From the NCBI RefSeq assembly GCF_900143095.1, contig NZ_FRDA01000011.1, positions 1 through 64,000 of the forward strand: a stretch of DNA of 64,000 nt, written 5' to 3'. Below are positions 53,609 through 60,920 of this stretch, in pieces. The position numbers were made by a program, and so were the translations under genes. The stretch is from Pseudomonas asturiensis. GTDB lineage: Bacteria; Pseudomonadota; Gammaproteobacteria; Pseudomonadales; Pseudomonadaceae. Positions within the stretch are counted from its first letter, which is position 1; the number at the start of each line of letters is the position of its first letter. The notes beneath the pieces are model-generated. The model saw only the letters and a program-made list of their open reading frames with translations, searched no databases and was not told the origin of the DNA.

Positions 53609-54103
53609 CTACCCTCGCCCTCTGTTCTGCATCATGGGCACCATGTAAACCGGTACTGCGCAAAGCCGTAAAATCCTGGCAGCCGTACGGCCTAACGACG
53701 CGCCCTCTTCCGCCCTGCGGCTGTGACTGCCCACCACAAGCAAATCCACATCCAGTTTTCGCGCCTGCTCAAGAATCACGCTGGAGGGTTCTCCCTGAAC
53801 AACGCGCACTGTGCGAATGAAAGACAGGTCGTTGTGACCTTCACCCAGTTCCTCACGAAACCCGTCGAGCATCCTTTGCTCAATTCCATCCATGAACGCA
53901 CTCACACCCTTGCTGTGCAGTTCCCTTAACGCATCCTCGCCCAGATAGCTCTGCAGCACCGATTCGGCGAACAGCCCCATGGGTTCAACGACATGAATAA
54001 CATTAAGTTCGGCATTGAACGTCCGGGCCAGCGCCAGCGCATGCTGTGTCACATAAGGCGCATACAGACCGAGGTCTGTGGCATACAGCATCGAACGAAC
54101 CAT
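53609..54103 (-). CDS. Universal stress protein family (UspA-like)
   Basis: The 164-residue cytoplasmic protein has a single Usp domain. MLYATDLG at the N-terminus and the ATP-loop pattern VVGSHSRRAEEGASLGRTAARILR near the end (G-2x-G-9x-G-S/T type, slightly altered) support nucleotide binding. GGGAGG precedes ATG 54103; a longer upstream frame is not conserved. Such proteins help survival under stress or anaerobiosis. Single-gene unit. Confidence 0.88.
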   Translation of the reverse strand: MVRSMLYATDLGLYAPYVTQHALALARTFNAELNVIHVVEPMGLFAESVLQSYLGEDALRELHSKGVSAFMDGIEQRMLDGFREELGEGHNDLSFIRTVRVVQGEPSSVILEQARKLDVDLLVVGSHSRRAEEGASLGRTAARILRLCAVPVYMVPMMQNRGRG

Positions 54104-54201
54104 ACAACCTCCCGAACAGCCAGAATGGCGGAGATTGATAGAGCTTAGCAGTGCGCCAAAGTCTGCGACGCCTGTAAACCGGCGCTCTGTCCGCTCGCGA
54201 C

Positions 54202-55167
54202 TCAATCGGGCCGACGATTGCCCCGATCAATAAAGGTCAGCGCCTGATACAGCGTGCGTACACGCGGCATGTCGCAACCGGCGGCGAGCGCGGCGGCCAA
54301 TGGCCGGGCGTAGATGGCTTCCAGTTCCAGAGGCCGCTTCTCGACGTGATCGTGGTACATGCTGGGCTTGTAGTCGGGCATGGTCTCGGTCACGGAGAAC
54401 AGCCTGGAGGCAAAGCCGGGCGGCAAGGTGTAACCACAGGCCTGAGCGCCGTCCACCACCTCGTCCATCAGCGCCCGTACCAGCTCGCGACTGGCCGGAT
54501 CGCTCATCAAGCGGGAGGTGCCGGCGCGCAATAGCACCGATAATCCGTTATACGGCACGTTCCAGACCAGTTTTTGCCAGCGCGCCTGCTGCAGATCCGC
54601 CATTGCGTGCGCCTCGACCCCGGACTCGCTGAACAATGCCGCGCAGGCCTCGACAATGGCCAGGCGATCGGCCTGATCGGGCGACGGGCCACTGTGATAG
54701 CCCACGCTTACTGCACCAAATGCCTGGTGTGTAACGACGCCCGGCGCAGTGCGATGAACGCAGATGAAACACAGACCGCCCAACACATGCAGACTGTCCG
54801 GGATCACGGCTCGCAGTTGATCCTCGACCGCCAGACCGTTCTGTAACAGCACAACCTTCGCCCCCTCGGCGGCGACCTGAGTGATGATCGGCCCCAGGTC
54901 CGCATTGCCGGTGCTCTTGGTGCCTACCAGCAACCAGTCACAGGCTGGCATGTCGGCTGCCGAGCTGTAGGCTTGCACAGGATGCAGTTGCAGATCGCCA
55001 TGGACGGCGCTGTCGATCTGCAGGCCATGGCTCACCACCGCTTCAAATTCGCTGCGCAGCAGAAAATGCACATCCAGTCCTGCCCGCGCCAGCATCAACC
55101 CATAAAAACCACCGATGGCACCGGTGCCGATGATCCCGATACGGGGAGCTTTCGTCTCATTGCGCAT
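54202..55167 (-). CDS. 2-dehydropantoate 2-reductase family protein (PanE/ApbA-like)
   Basis: The product is an NAD(P)H-dependent reductase of the PanE/ApbA family. The Rossmann motif GIIGTGAIGGFYG is at the N-terminus, LLQNGLAVEDQL lies in the middle, and the catalytic Lys is expected in WQKLVWNVPYNGLSVLL near residue 190. 321 residues. Pseudomonas carries several paralogues, so this one may not be the ketopantoate reductase of coenzyme A synthesis; a side role with another 2-keto acid is possible. Confidence 0.85.
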   Translation of the reverse strand: MRNETKAPRIGIIGTGAIGGFYGLMLARAGLDVHFLLRSEFEAVVSHGLQIDSAVHGDLQLHPVQAYSSAADMPACDWLLVGTKSTGNADLGPIITQVAAEGAKVVLLQNGLAVEDQLRAVIPDSLHVLGGLCFICVHRTAPGVVTHQAFGAVSVGYHSGPSPDQADRLAIVEACAALFSESGVEAHAMADLQQARWQKLVWNVPYNGLSVLLRAGTSRLMSDPASRELVRALMDEVVDGAQACGYTLPPGFASRLFSVTETMPDYKPSMYHDHVEKRPLELEAIYARPLAAALAAGCDMPRVRTLYQALTFIDRGNRRPD

Positions 55168-55194
55168 ACTGTTTTCTCTTGCTGACTGTGTGTT

Positions 55195-55530
55195 TCAGGG
55201 CAATTCGTCGGGGGAACGGTGCATGACCTCGTCCAGCGCCGTCGAAAGACCCTCCAGGGTCAGTGGCGCACGAAGCGGGCCTTGAAACAGGCCATCGCGC
55301 ACCACGAACAGCGCGGGCAGATGAAAGACTTCATAGCGCTGCACAGCGCCACCGTTATCCTGAGCGTCGACCCAGCACAGCCGGTCGACGGCCAACGCCA
55401 TGGCGGGCAGTTGCTGCCTGGCCCAGCGACAGGCGGAACAGCCTGCGCTGGTAAAAATCAGCAGCGACGTTCCCGCAAGCCCGAGTAATTGATGATCGAT
55501 GTCGAAGTCACTCAGTTGCAGTTGATTCAA
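55195..55530 (-). CDS. Thioredoxin-like protein with CSAC motif
   Basis: The product has a thioredoxin fold with the active site TSAGCSACRWA near residue 30 and the cis-Pro loop YEVFHLPALFVV near residue 73. The CSAC centre differs from CGPC of thioredoxin, so the redox potential and partners may differ. The likely start is TTG 55530 with GAGGG upstream (111 residues); GTG 55545 is an alternative. The longer frame reaching 55719 has no family resemblance. It has no signal peptide. Next to, and on the same strand as, the PanE-like gene with 27 bases between. Confidence 0.75.
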   Translation of the reverse strand: MNQLQLSDFDIDHQLLGLAGTSLLIFTSAGCSACRWARQQLPAMALAVDRLCWVDAQDNGGAVQRYEVFHLPALFVVRDGLFQGPLRAPLTLEGLSTALDEVMHRSPDELP

Positions 55531-55764
55531 CGAAATAGCCCTCACCTCTGGCCGTACACTATCGGTTGCAGCGCCAGCGGTTGCAAATGACAGATGCACA
55601 GACGTCGTAAAGTCGCGGCAAAGCGGCGCAAACCCGTGCTTTACCCATTGTCGAACAGCGCGATAACGCGCTAAGGTTCCGCTCCCCGCTGCGCTCAAAC
55701 CTGCTGGGCACCGCCGCACCGGGAACCGCAGGCGGCCAGTACCCGCGACCTGATGAGTAACACG

Positions 55765-56841
55765 ATGGCTGATTTACCGATTGACGACCTCAACGTTGCA
55801 TCCAACGAGACTCTGATCACGCCGGATCAGCTCAAGCGCGAAATCCCCCTGACCGACGCTGCCCTGCATACCGTCAGCAAGGGTCGTGAAGTGATTCGCA
55901 ACATTCTCGACGGCAATGACCACCGCCTGTTCATCGTGATCGGGCCGTGCTCGATCCATGACCTGAAGGCGGCAAAGGAATACGCCGAGCGCCTCAAGGC
56001 ACTCGCGGCAGAAGTGTCGGACACCCTGTATCTGGTCATGCGCGTCTACTTCGAAAAACCGCGCACCACCGTGGGCTGGAAAGGTCTGATCAACGATCCG
56101 TACCTGGATGACTCGTTCAAGATCCAGGACGGCCTGCACATCGGTCGCCAGTTGCTGCTGGACCTGGCTGAAATGGGCCTGCCGACTGCAACAGAAGCGC
56201 TGGACCCGATTTCCCCGCAGTATCTGCAGGACCTGATCAGCTGGTCGGCCATTGGCGCGCGCACCACCGAATCCCAGACCCACCGCGAAATGGCCTCGGG
56301 CCTGTCCTCCGCAGTAGGTTTCAAGAACGGCACCGACGGTGGCCTGACTGTCGCCATCAATGCGTTGCAATCGGTTTCCAGTCCGCATCGTTTTCTGGGC
56401 ATCAACCAGGAAGGCGGCGTCTCCATCGTGACCACCAAAGGCAATGCCTATGGCCACGTGGTGCTGCGTGGCGGCAATGGCAAGCCAAACTACGACTCGG
56501 TCAGCGTCGCGCTGTGTGAGCAGGCCCTGAACAAGGCCGGCATCCGGCCCAACATCATGGTCGACTGCAGTCATGCCAACTCTAACAAGGACCCTGCCCT
56601 GCAACCGCTGGTCATGGAGAACGTCGCCAACCAGATTCTGGAAGGCAACGAGTCGATCATTGGCCTTATGGTCGAAAGCCACTTGAACTGGGGTTGTCAG
56701 GCAATTCCCAAGGACTTGTCGGAATTGCAGTACGGCGTGTCCATCACCGATGCCTGCATCGATTGGGAAAGCACCGAAAAAACCCTGCGCAGCATGCACG
56801 CCAAGCTCAAGGATGTACTGCCGGCGCGCACGCGCAAGTAA
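55765..56841 (+). CDS. 3-deoxy-7-phosphoheptulonate (DAHP) synthase, class I
   Basis: This enzyme joins PEP and erythrose 4-phosphate, the first step to aromatic amino acids. The 358-residue protein has VIGPCSIHD, RVYFEKPRTTVGWKG, ATEALDPISPQY, GARTTESQTHRE and MVDCSHANSNK, the whole class I alpha set with metal-binding Cys and His. It is an AroF/AroG/AroH type; which amino acid controls it cannot be read safely. ATG 55765 gives the family start MADLPI; ATG 55753 would add four residues. A terminator follows. Confidence 0.93.
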   Translation: MADLPIDDLNVASNETLITPDQLKREIPLTDAALHTVSKGREVIRNILDGNDHRLFIVIGPCSIHDLKAAKEYAERLKALAAEVSDTLYLVMRVYFEKPRTTVGWKGLINDPYLDDSFKIQDGLHIGRQLLLDLAEMGLPTATEALDPISPQYLQDLISWSAIGARTTESQTHREMASGLSSAVGFKNGTDGGLTVAINALQSVSSPHRFLGINQEGGVSIVTTKGNAYGHVVLRGGNGKPNYDSVSVALCEQALNKAGIRPNIMVDCSHANSNKDPALQPLVMENVANQILEGNESIIGLMVESHLNWGCQAIPKDLSELQYGVSITDACIDWESTEKTLRSMHAKLKDVLPARTRK

Positions 56842-56857
56842 ACATCCGGCCGACACG

Positions 56858-56886
56858 AAAACGCCGAGCAATTGCTCGGCGTTTTT
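56858..56886 (+). terminator. Intrinsic terminator after the DAHP synthase gene
   Basis: AACGCCGAGC and GCTCGGCGTT form a 10-bp stem around AATT followed by a T run. Confidence 0.92.
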
Positions 56887-56925
56887 CATGGTGCTGTTTG
56901 TGAGGCTGAGCGCAAAAGGACCAGA

Positions 56926-57207
56926 TCAGATTTTTGCGGCTTGCCGGTGATGACGCTCCATGTAGCGCTCCACATAGGAGCAGGACGCGATCACGGTATA
57001 ACCCAGGCTGTCGGCGTAATTGAGTGCTTCCTCGGTCAGGGCAGCCGCAATCCCCCTGCCGCGCAATGCGTCCGGGACGAATGTCCGATAGAAATCCAGG
57101 GTCTGCTTACCCAGGTCCATATAGGTCAGGTAGGCACGATGGCCGTCGATGTTGATTTCGAACTGATGGCCGGTCTGATCATGGTGGATGGACAACGCCT
57201 CGCTCAT
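56926..57207 (-). CDS. Small GNAT-like N-acetyltransferase (YjdJ type)
   Basis: The 93-residue protein has the short GNAT_acetyltr_2 layout: core LTYMDLGKQTLDFYRTFVPD and the acetyl-CoA loop LRGRGIAAALTEEAL with a C-terminal SCSYVERY. GAGGAG precedes ATG 57207. Substrates of this short class are unknown. The last eight codons (HHRQAAKI) coincide with a REP-like arm (CATCACCGGCAAGCCGC on the coding strand), so the C-terminus seems to have been extended into a repeat. Convergent with the DAHP synthase gene. Confidence 0.82.
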   Translation of the reverse strand: MSEALSIHHDQTGHQFEINIDGHRAYLTYMDLGKQTLDFYRTFVPDALRGRGIAAALTEEALNYADSLGYTVIASCSYVERYMERHHRQAAKI

Positions 57208-57273
57208 CGCTACTCCTCGCGGGTCTTGGAATTTGACCCCTACCTTACCGATCTTTTTCCGGCGAAGGAACAT

Positions 57274-57815
57274 CTACGCCACCCTGTGCCTGTTTTGACA
57301 CCGAGAAGAGCCTGGCCGATCTCAACAAAGAGCACCTGTAAATAGTAGGCGTCATTGCCGGATATGCTCAAGCGTGATCCTTATAAAAAAGCATGAAACA
57401 ACCACCGTACTGACAAAGCTTCACCTGAAACGGTCCGCACGCCCTGCGCAAGAGTGAACGCAACAGCACTTGCGGCACAAAGCGCACAGCGTGACAAACG
57501 CAACGGTCGCAAGGTACATCGGGCACACGATGGCCGATATGAACCGACACCGCCAGGCCCAACTGCCGTTGCATATGCCTGCCATCTGGCCTGCGCGACA
57601 CTTGCCACGGGTGCACACGGCAGCCACGGCGAGGTGGATAGTTTTCACACAGACTGCATGAGAAGTAACGCGGAACACTTTCAAAGCCAAGAAATTTATG
57701 CGCTTCTTGCGCTTCCTCCGTTTACTTACTACAAACAATGGGTACTATGTACGCCGGTCATTTTCTCACTTTCGAGAGATGACTAAATTGAAATAAGTCC
57801 TTGAAGGGGAACACG
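57274..57815. other. Intergenic region upstream of oprI
   Basis: About 540 bases with no supported gene; frames present on both strands look random. The last 100 bases are AT-rich and should hold the strong oprI promoter. An AAGGGGAA ribosome site is at 57804-57811. Confidence 0.45.
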
Positions 57816-58067
57816 ATGAACAACGTTCTGAAATTCTCTGCTCTGGCTCTGGCAGCAGTTCTGGCCACCGGTTGCAGCAGCGTATCCAAAGAAACCGAAG
57901 CTCGTCTGACAGCTACCGAAGACGCAGCTGCTCGTTCGCAAGCACGTGCCGACGAAGCCTACCGCAAGGCTGACGAAGCACTGGCTGCAGCTCAAAAAGC
58001 TCAGCAAACTGCTGACGAAGCCAACGAGCGCGCACTGCGCATGTTGGACAAGGCTAGCCGCAAGTAA
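57816..58067 (+). CDS. oprI: Major outer-membrane lipoprotein OprI
   Basis: OprI is the abundant murein-type lipoprotein of Pseudomonas. The 83-residue precursor has a lipoprotein signal (about 1-19) ending in the lipobox LATGC, followed by a long Ala-rich alpha-helix with heptad repeats that forms a coiled coil. It ends ASRK, where a C-terminal Lys can be joined to peptidoglycan. AAGGGGAA precedes ATG 57816. A strong terminator follows at once, as for highly expressed single genes. The next gene encodes an L,D-transpeptidase, the enzyme class that makes such links. Confidence 0.96.
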   Translation: MNNVLKFSALALAAVLATGCSSVSKETEARLTATEDAAARSQARADEAYRKADEALAAAQKAQQTADEANERALRMLDKASRK

Positions 58068-58087
58068 TAGTCCCCTCGGGATTGTTG

Positions 58088-58119
58088 AAAGGCCGACCCG
58101 GAAACGGGTCGGCCTTTTT
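58088..58119 (+). terminator. Intrinsic terminator of oprI
   Basis: AAAGGCCGACCCG and CGGGTCGGCCTTTT form a long stem around GAAA with a T run. Confidence 0.93.
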
Positions 58120-58212
58120 ATTGGCTGATGACTCTGCTCATCGCAATGCTGCGGGAGATGGTTCCCGACGCGCGGGAATGCAGCTCGATGCCGCCAGCGC
58201 TGTCAGCGCTGA

Positions 58213-59178
58213 TCACTGAAAAATGACCGGCGCCTCAGTTGCCGCAGAAGCCGCACCCGGCACCGCGATTTCCACCGGCATGCCGTCTTCGGCCGCAACC
58301 ACGTCACGCACCAGATCCCAGTTCATGCGCAGGTTGTTAGACAGATCCTCGCGCTTGAGCAGCGCGTTGATGACTGCGGTGTGCTTGTCCACCACAGACG
58401 GGTTGCCCAGATCGTCCACTGGCGTGTGCGCTTCCAGATACACCTTGCCGCCGCTCAGACCGAACTTGTAGGGTTCGCTGATAATGCGCACGGTGGTGCC
58501 GACCGGGGCCATGTCCGCCAGCTCCAGCACGTTGTTGTTATACATGCGGAAGCAGCCGTGGCTGGTGCGCATGCCGATGCCGAACTTCTTGTTCGAACCG
58601 TGGATCAGGTAGCCGGACATCCCCAGGCCGAACTTGAAAGGCCCCAGCGGGTTGTCAGGGCCGGCAGGGACGACGTTTGGCAGCGGATCGCCATCGGCGG
58701 CATGCTCGGCCTTGATCGACGCAGGCGGCGTCCAGGTCGGGTTAGGCGTCTTGGCCGTCACCTTGGTCACGCCGATGGGCGAGCCCCAGCCTTCACGCCC
58801 GACACCCAAGGGATAGGTATGCACCACGTTCTGCCCTTTCGGGTAGTAGTACATGCGGTATTCGGCCAGGTTGATGACGATCCCTTCACGCGGACCCGGT
58901 GGCAGGATGAAGCGGGTTGGCAGCACGATGTCCTTGCCGGCGCCCGGCAGCCAGGGATCTACGCCGGGGTTGGCCGCAATCATTTCCAGATAACCCAGAT
59001 CGTATCGGGTGCCGAGGTCAGCAAAGGTATCTTCGTATTTGGCCTTGATCACCTGAACCTGGCCCACGATGTCCTCGCCGGGTGGCGGCAATGGAAACTC
59101 CAGTGCATGAACAGAGCTCGCCGCGCAGAGAGCAGCAAGTGACAGACAGCGGGTAACGGCTGGAATGCGCGACAACAT
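58213..59178 (-). CDS. L,D-transpeptidase (YkuD family), periplasmic
   Basis: The product cross-links peptidoglycan or attaches lipoprotein to it. A signal peptide (about 1-25, ending VHA) precedes a LysM-like segment (about 38-85; YDLGYLEMIAANPGVDPW) and the YkuD domain. The active-site motif is HGSNKKFGIGMRTSHGCFRM, with the catalytic Cys near residue 211. 321 residues, like E. coli ErfK/YbiS. Position next to the lipoprotein gene oprI suggests that attachment of OprI is its job. Confidence 0.92.
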   Translation of the reverse strand: MLSRIPAVTRCLSLAALCAASSVHALEFPLPPPGEDIVGQVQVIKAKYEDTFADLGTRYDLGYLEMIAANPGVDPWLPGAGKDIVLPTRFILPPGPREGIVINLAEYRMYYYPKGQNVVHTYPLGVGREGWGSPIGVTKVTAKTPNPTWTPPASIKAEHAADGDPLPNVVPAGPDNPLGPFKFGLGMSGYLIHGSNKKFGIGMRTSHGCFRMYNNNVLELADMAPVGTTVRIISEPYKFGLSGGKVYLEAHTPVDDLGNPSVVDKHTAVINALLKREDLSNNLRMNWDLVRDVVAAEDGMPVEIAVPGAASAATEAPVIFQ

Positions 59179-59281
59179 CCGGAAAGATCCTTCGGGTAAC
59201 AGCGATATGGGAAAGATTTGAAGTGTACACCTGCGCCCGGCGAATCGGGGAGATCTGCAGCGTTGCATGCAGCGCTGACAG

Positions 59282-59563
59282 TTACAGTTCAGGCCAGATC
59301 GGGTTCATGCCTCGCCGCTGGGCATCGAGAATTGCCTTGCACAGCGGACACAGCCGTTCATCGCGCAGCGCGTCCAGCTCAACAGCGCGAAGATGCGGCT
59401 GGGCAGGCAGCAAGGTGCCGCACAACGTGCGATCGATCGAGCCACCCAGCTCCAGTTGACGAGCAATCAGATGCACCCGCACTTCCTGGCACGCGAACAG
59501 ATCGAGCTGCTCGTCGGGCTCAAGCATTTGATAGGCATATAGGGACCAGGCGGGACGCGGCAT
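59282..59563 (-). CDS. Conserved hypothetical protein with C-terminal CPLC motif
   Basis: The 93-residue protein has no signal peptide. It begins MPRPAWSLYAYQMLEPDEQL and contains CGTLLP and, near the C-terminus, CPLC followed by a short helix. The three or four Cys may bind zinc. The start at 59563 fits the compact size; an upstream in-frame ATG would add nine Pro-rich residues. It lies between tesA and the L,D-transpeptidase gene on the same strand. Function unknown. Confidence 0.6.
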   Translation of the reverse strand: MPRPAWSLYAYQMLEPDEQLDLFACQEVRVHLIARQLELGGSIDRTLCGTLLPAQPHLRAVELDALRDERLCPLCKAILDAQRRGMNPIWPEL

Positions 59564-59620
59564 GGGGGGCTCCAGATCGGGGGGCGCCACATTAGCCGAA
59601 AGCTCTCGCCTGGAAAAGCC

Positions 59621-60226
59621 TCAAAGCAGCGGTTTAAGGGTCGGCCAGACATTTTCCAGCAATTTCCCCTGAGCCGCCGCCGCGGGATGGAGACCATCGG
59701 CCTGCATCAACTCAGGCACCCCGCCAATCCCTTCCAGGAAGAATGGCACGAACGGGACCTTTTTCTCCTCGGCCAACGTGCTGTAGACCTCTTCGAAAGC
59801 CTTGGTGTAACGTGGACCGTAATTGGGCGGGATGCGCATGCCGAGCAGCAACACCTTGGCTCCCGATGCACGGGAGCTCTCGATCATCGAAGAAAGGTTT
59901 TGTTGCAATTGCGCAGGCTGCTGCCCGCGCAAGCCGTCGTTGCCCCCCAATTCGAGAATAACCAGCTCCGGTTTATGCTCTGCAAGCAGCGCAGGCAGCC
60001 GCGCCTGACCTCCGGCACTGGTGTCACCGCTGATGGAAGCATTGATCACCTTATCGTTGAAACCCTGCTCCTTGAGACGCTGTTCGAGCAGACTGACCCA
60101 CCCCACGCGGGTATCCAGTCCGAAAGCCGCGCTGATACTATCCCCAACAATCAAAACCGTGCCCGCCACTGCCCCCTGTGACAGCAGCAACAACCCCAGG
60201 CCAGCACTTAAAAACCACGCACGCAT
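59621..60226 (-). CDS. tesA: Arylesterase/lysophospholipase TesA (SGNH hydrolase)
   Basis: This is a periplasmic esterase with a signal peptide at about 1-21 (GAVA-G). SGNH blocks are in order: VGDSISAAFGLD (nucleophile Ser), SGDTSAGG, GGNDGLRGQQ and the C-terminal DGLHPAA with the catalytic Asp and His. 201 residues. ATG 60226 has GGAG 6 bases upstream; ATG 60238 would add four residues and would overlap the start codon of the divergent ABC gene. The pairing with that ABC pair is conserved in many proteobacteria. Confidence 0.93.
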   Translation of the reverse strand: MRAWFLSAGLGLLLLSQGAVAGTVLIVGDSISAAFGLDTRVGWVSLLEQRLKEQGFNDKVINASISGDTSAGGQARLPALLAEHKPELVILELGGNDGLRGQQPAQLQQNLSSMIESSRASGAKVLLLGMRIPPNYGPRYTKAFEEVYSTLAEEKKVPFVPFFLEGIGGVPELMQADGLHPAAAAQGKLLENVWPTLKPLL

Positions 60227-60236
60227 CGGATTCTCC

Positions 60237-60920
60237 ATGAGTGAAAGTATTCTCAGTGCCCAAAGCCTCAGCAAAGTGGTCCCCAGCACCGAAGGTGACC
60301 TGACTATCCTGCACGAACTCTCCCTGGAACTAAACAAGGGCGACACGCTGGCCATCGTGGGCTCATCGGGATCAGGGAAATCCACCCTGCTGGGTCTGCT
60401 GGCCGGGCTGGACCTGCCCAGCTCGGGTTCGGTCACCCTCTCGGGTCGTAACCTCAGCGAGCTGGATGAAGACCAGCGCGCCAGGGTGCGTGCCGAGCAT
60501 GTCGGCTTTGTCTTCCAGTCATTCCAGTTGCTCGACAGCCTCAACGCGCTGGAGAACGTCATGCTGCCCATGGAGCTTGAGGGTCGTCGCGATGCCCGCG
60601 ATCAGGCCCGTAACCTGCTGGAGCGTGTCGGCCTGGGCCAGCGCCTGACCCACACTCCACGCCAGCTCTCGGGTGGCGAGCAGCAGCGTGTCGCGATTGC
60701 GCGCGCGTTCGCCGCCCACCCGGACGTGCTGTTTGCCGACGAACCCACCGGCAACCTGGACAGCCACACCGGCCAACGCATCAGCGACCTGCTGTTCGAA
60801 CTGAATCAGGAGCGTAATACAACCCTGGTGCTGGTCACCCACGACGAGCGCCTGGCCCATCGCTGCCGACGCCTGATCCGCCTTGAAGGGGGTCGCCTGG
60901 TCGCCCCGCTGGAGCCTTGA
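60237..60920 (+). CDS. ABC transporter ATP-binding protein (LolD/YbbA-like)
   Basis: The 227-residue ATPase has Walker A GSSGSGKSTLL, signature LSGGEQQRVAIARAFA, Walker B VLFADEPTGNLD and H-loop VTHDERLAHR. It belongs to the MacB/LolD/YbbA class that works with FtsX-type permeases and does mechanical export or release rather than pumping through a channel. The start lies 10 bases from the tesA start on the other strand. The gene overlaps the permease gene by 1 base (TGATG), so they form one transporter. Confidence 0.92.
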   Translation: MSESILSAQSLSKVVPSTEGDLTILHELSLELNKGDTLAIVGSSGSGKSTLLGLLAGLDLPSSGSVTLSGRNLSELDEDQRARVRAEHVGFVFQSFQLLDSLNALENVMLPMELEGRRDARDQARNLLERVGLGQRLTHTPRQLSGGEQQRVAIARAFAAHPDVLFADEPTGNLDSHTGQRISDLLFELNQERNTTLVLVTHDERLAHRCRRLIRLEGGRLVAPLEP

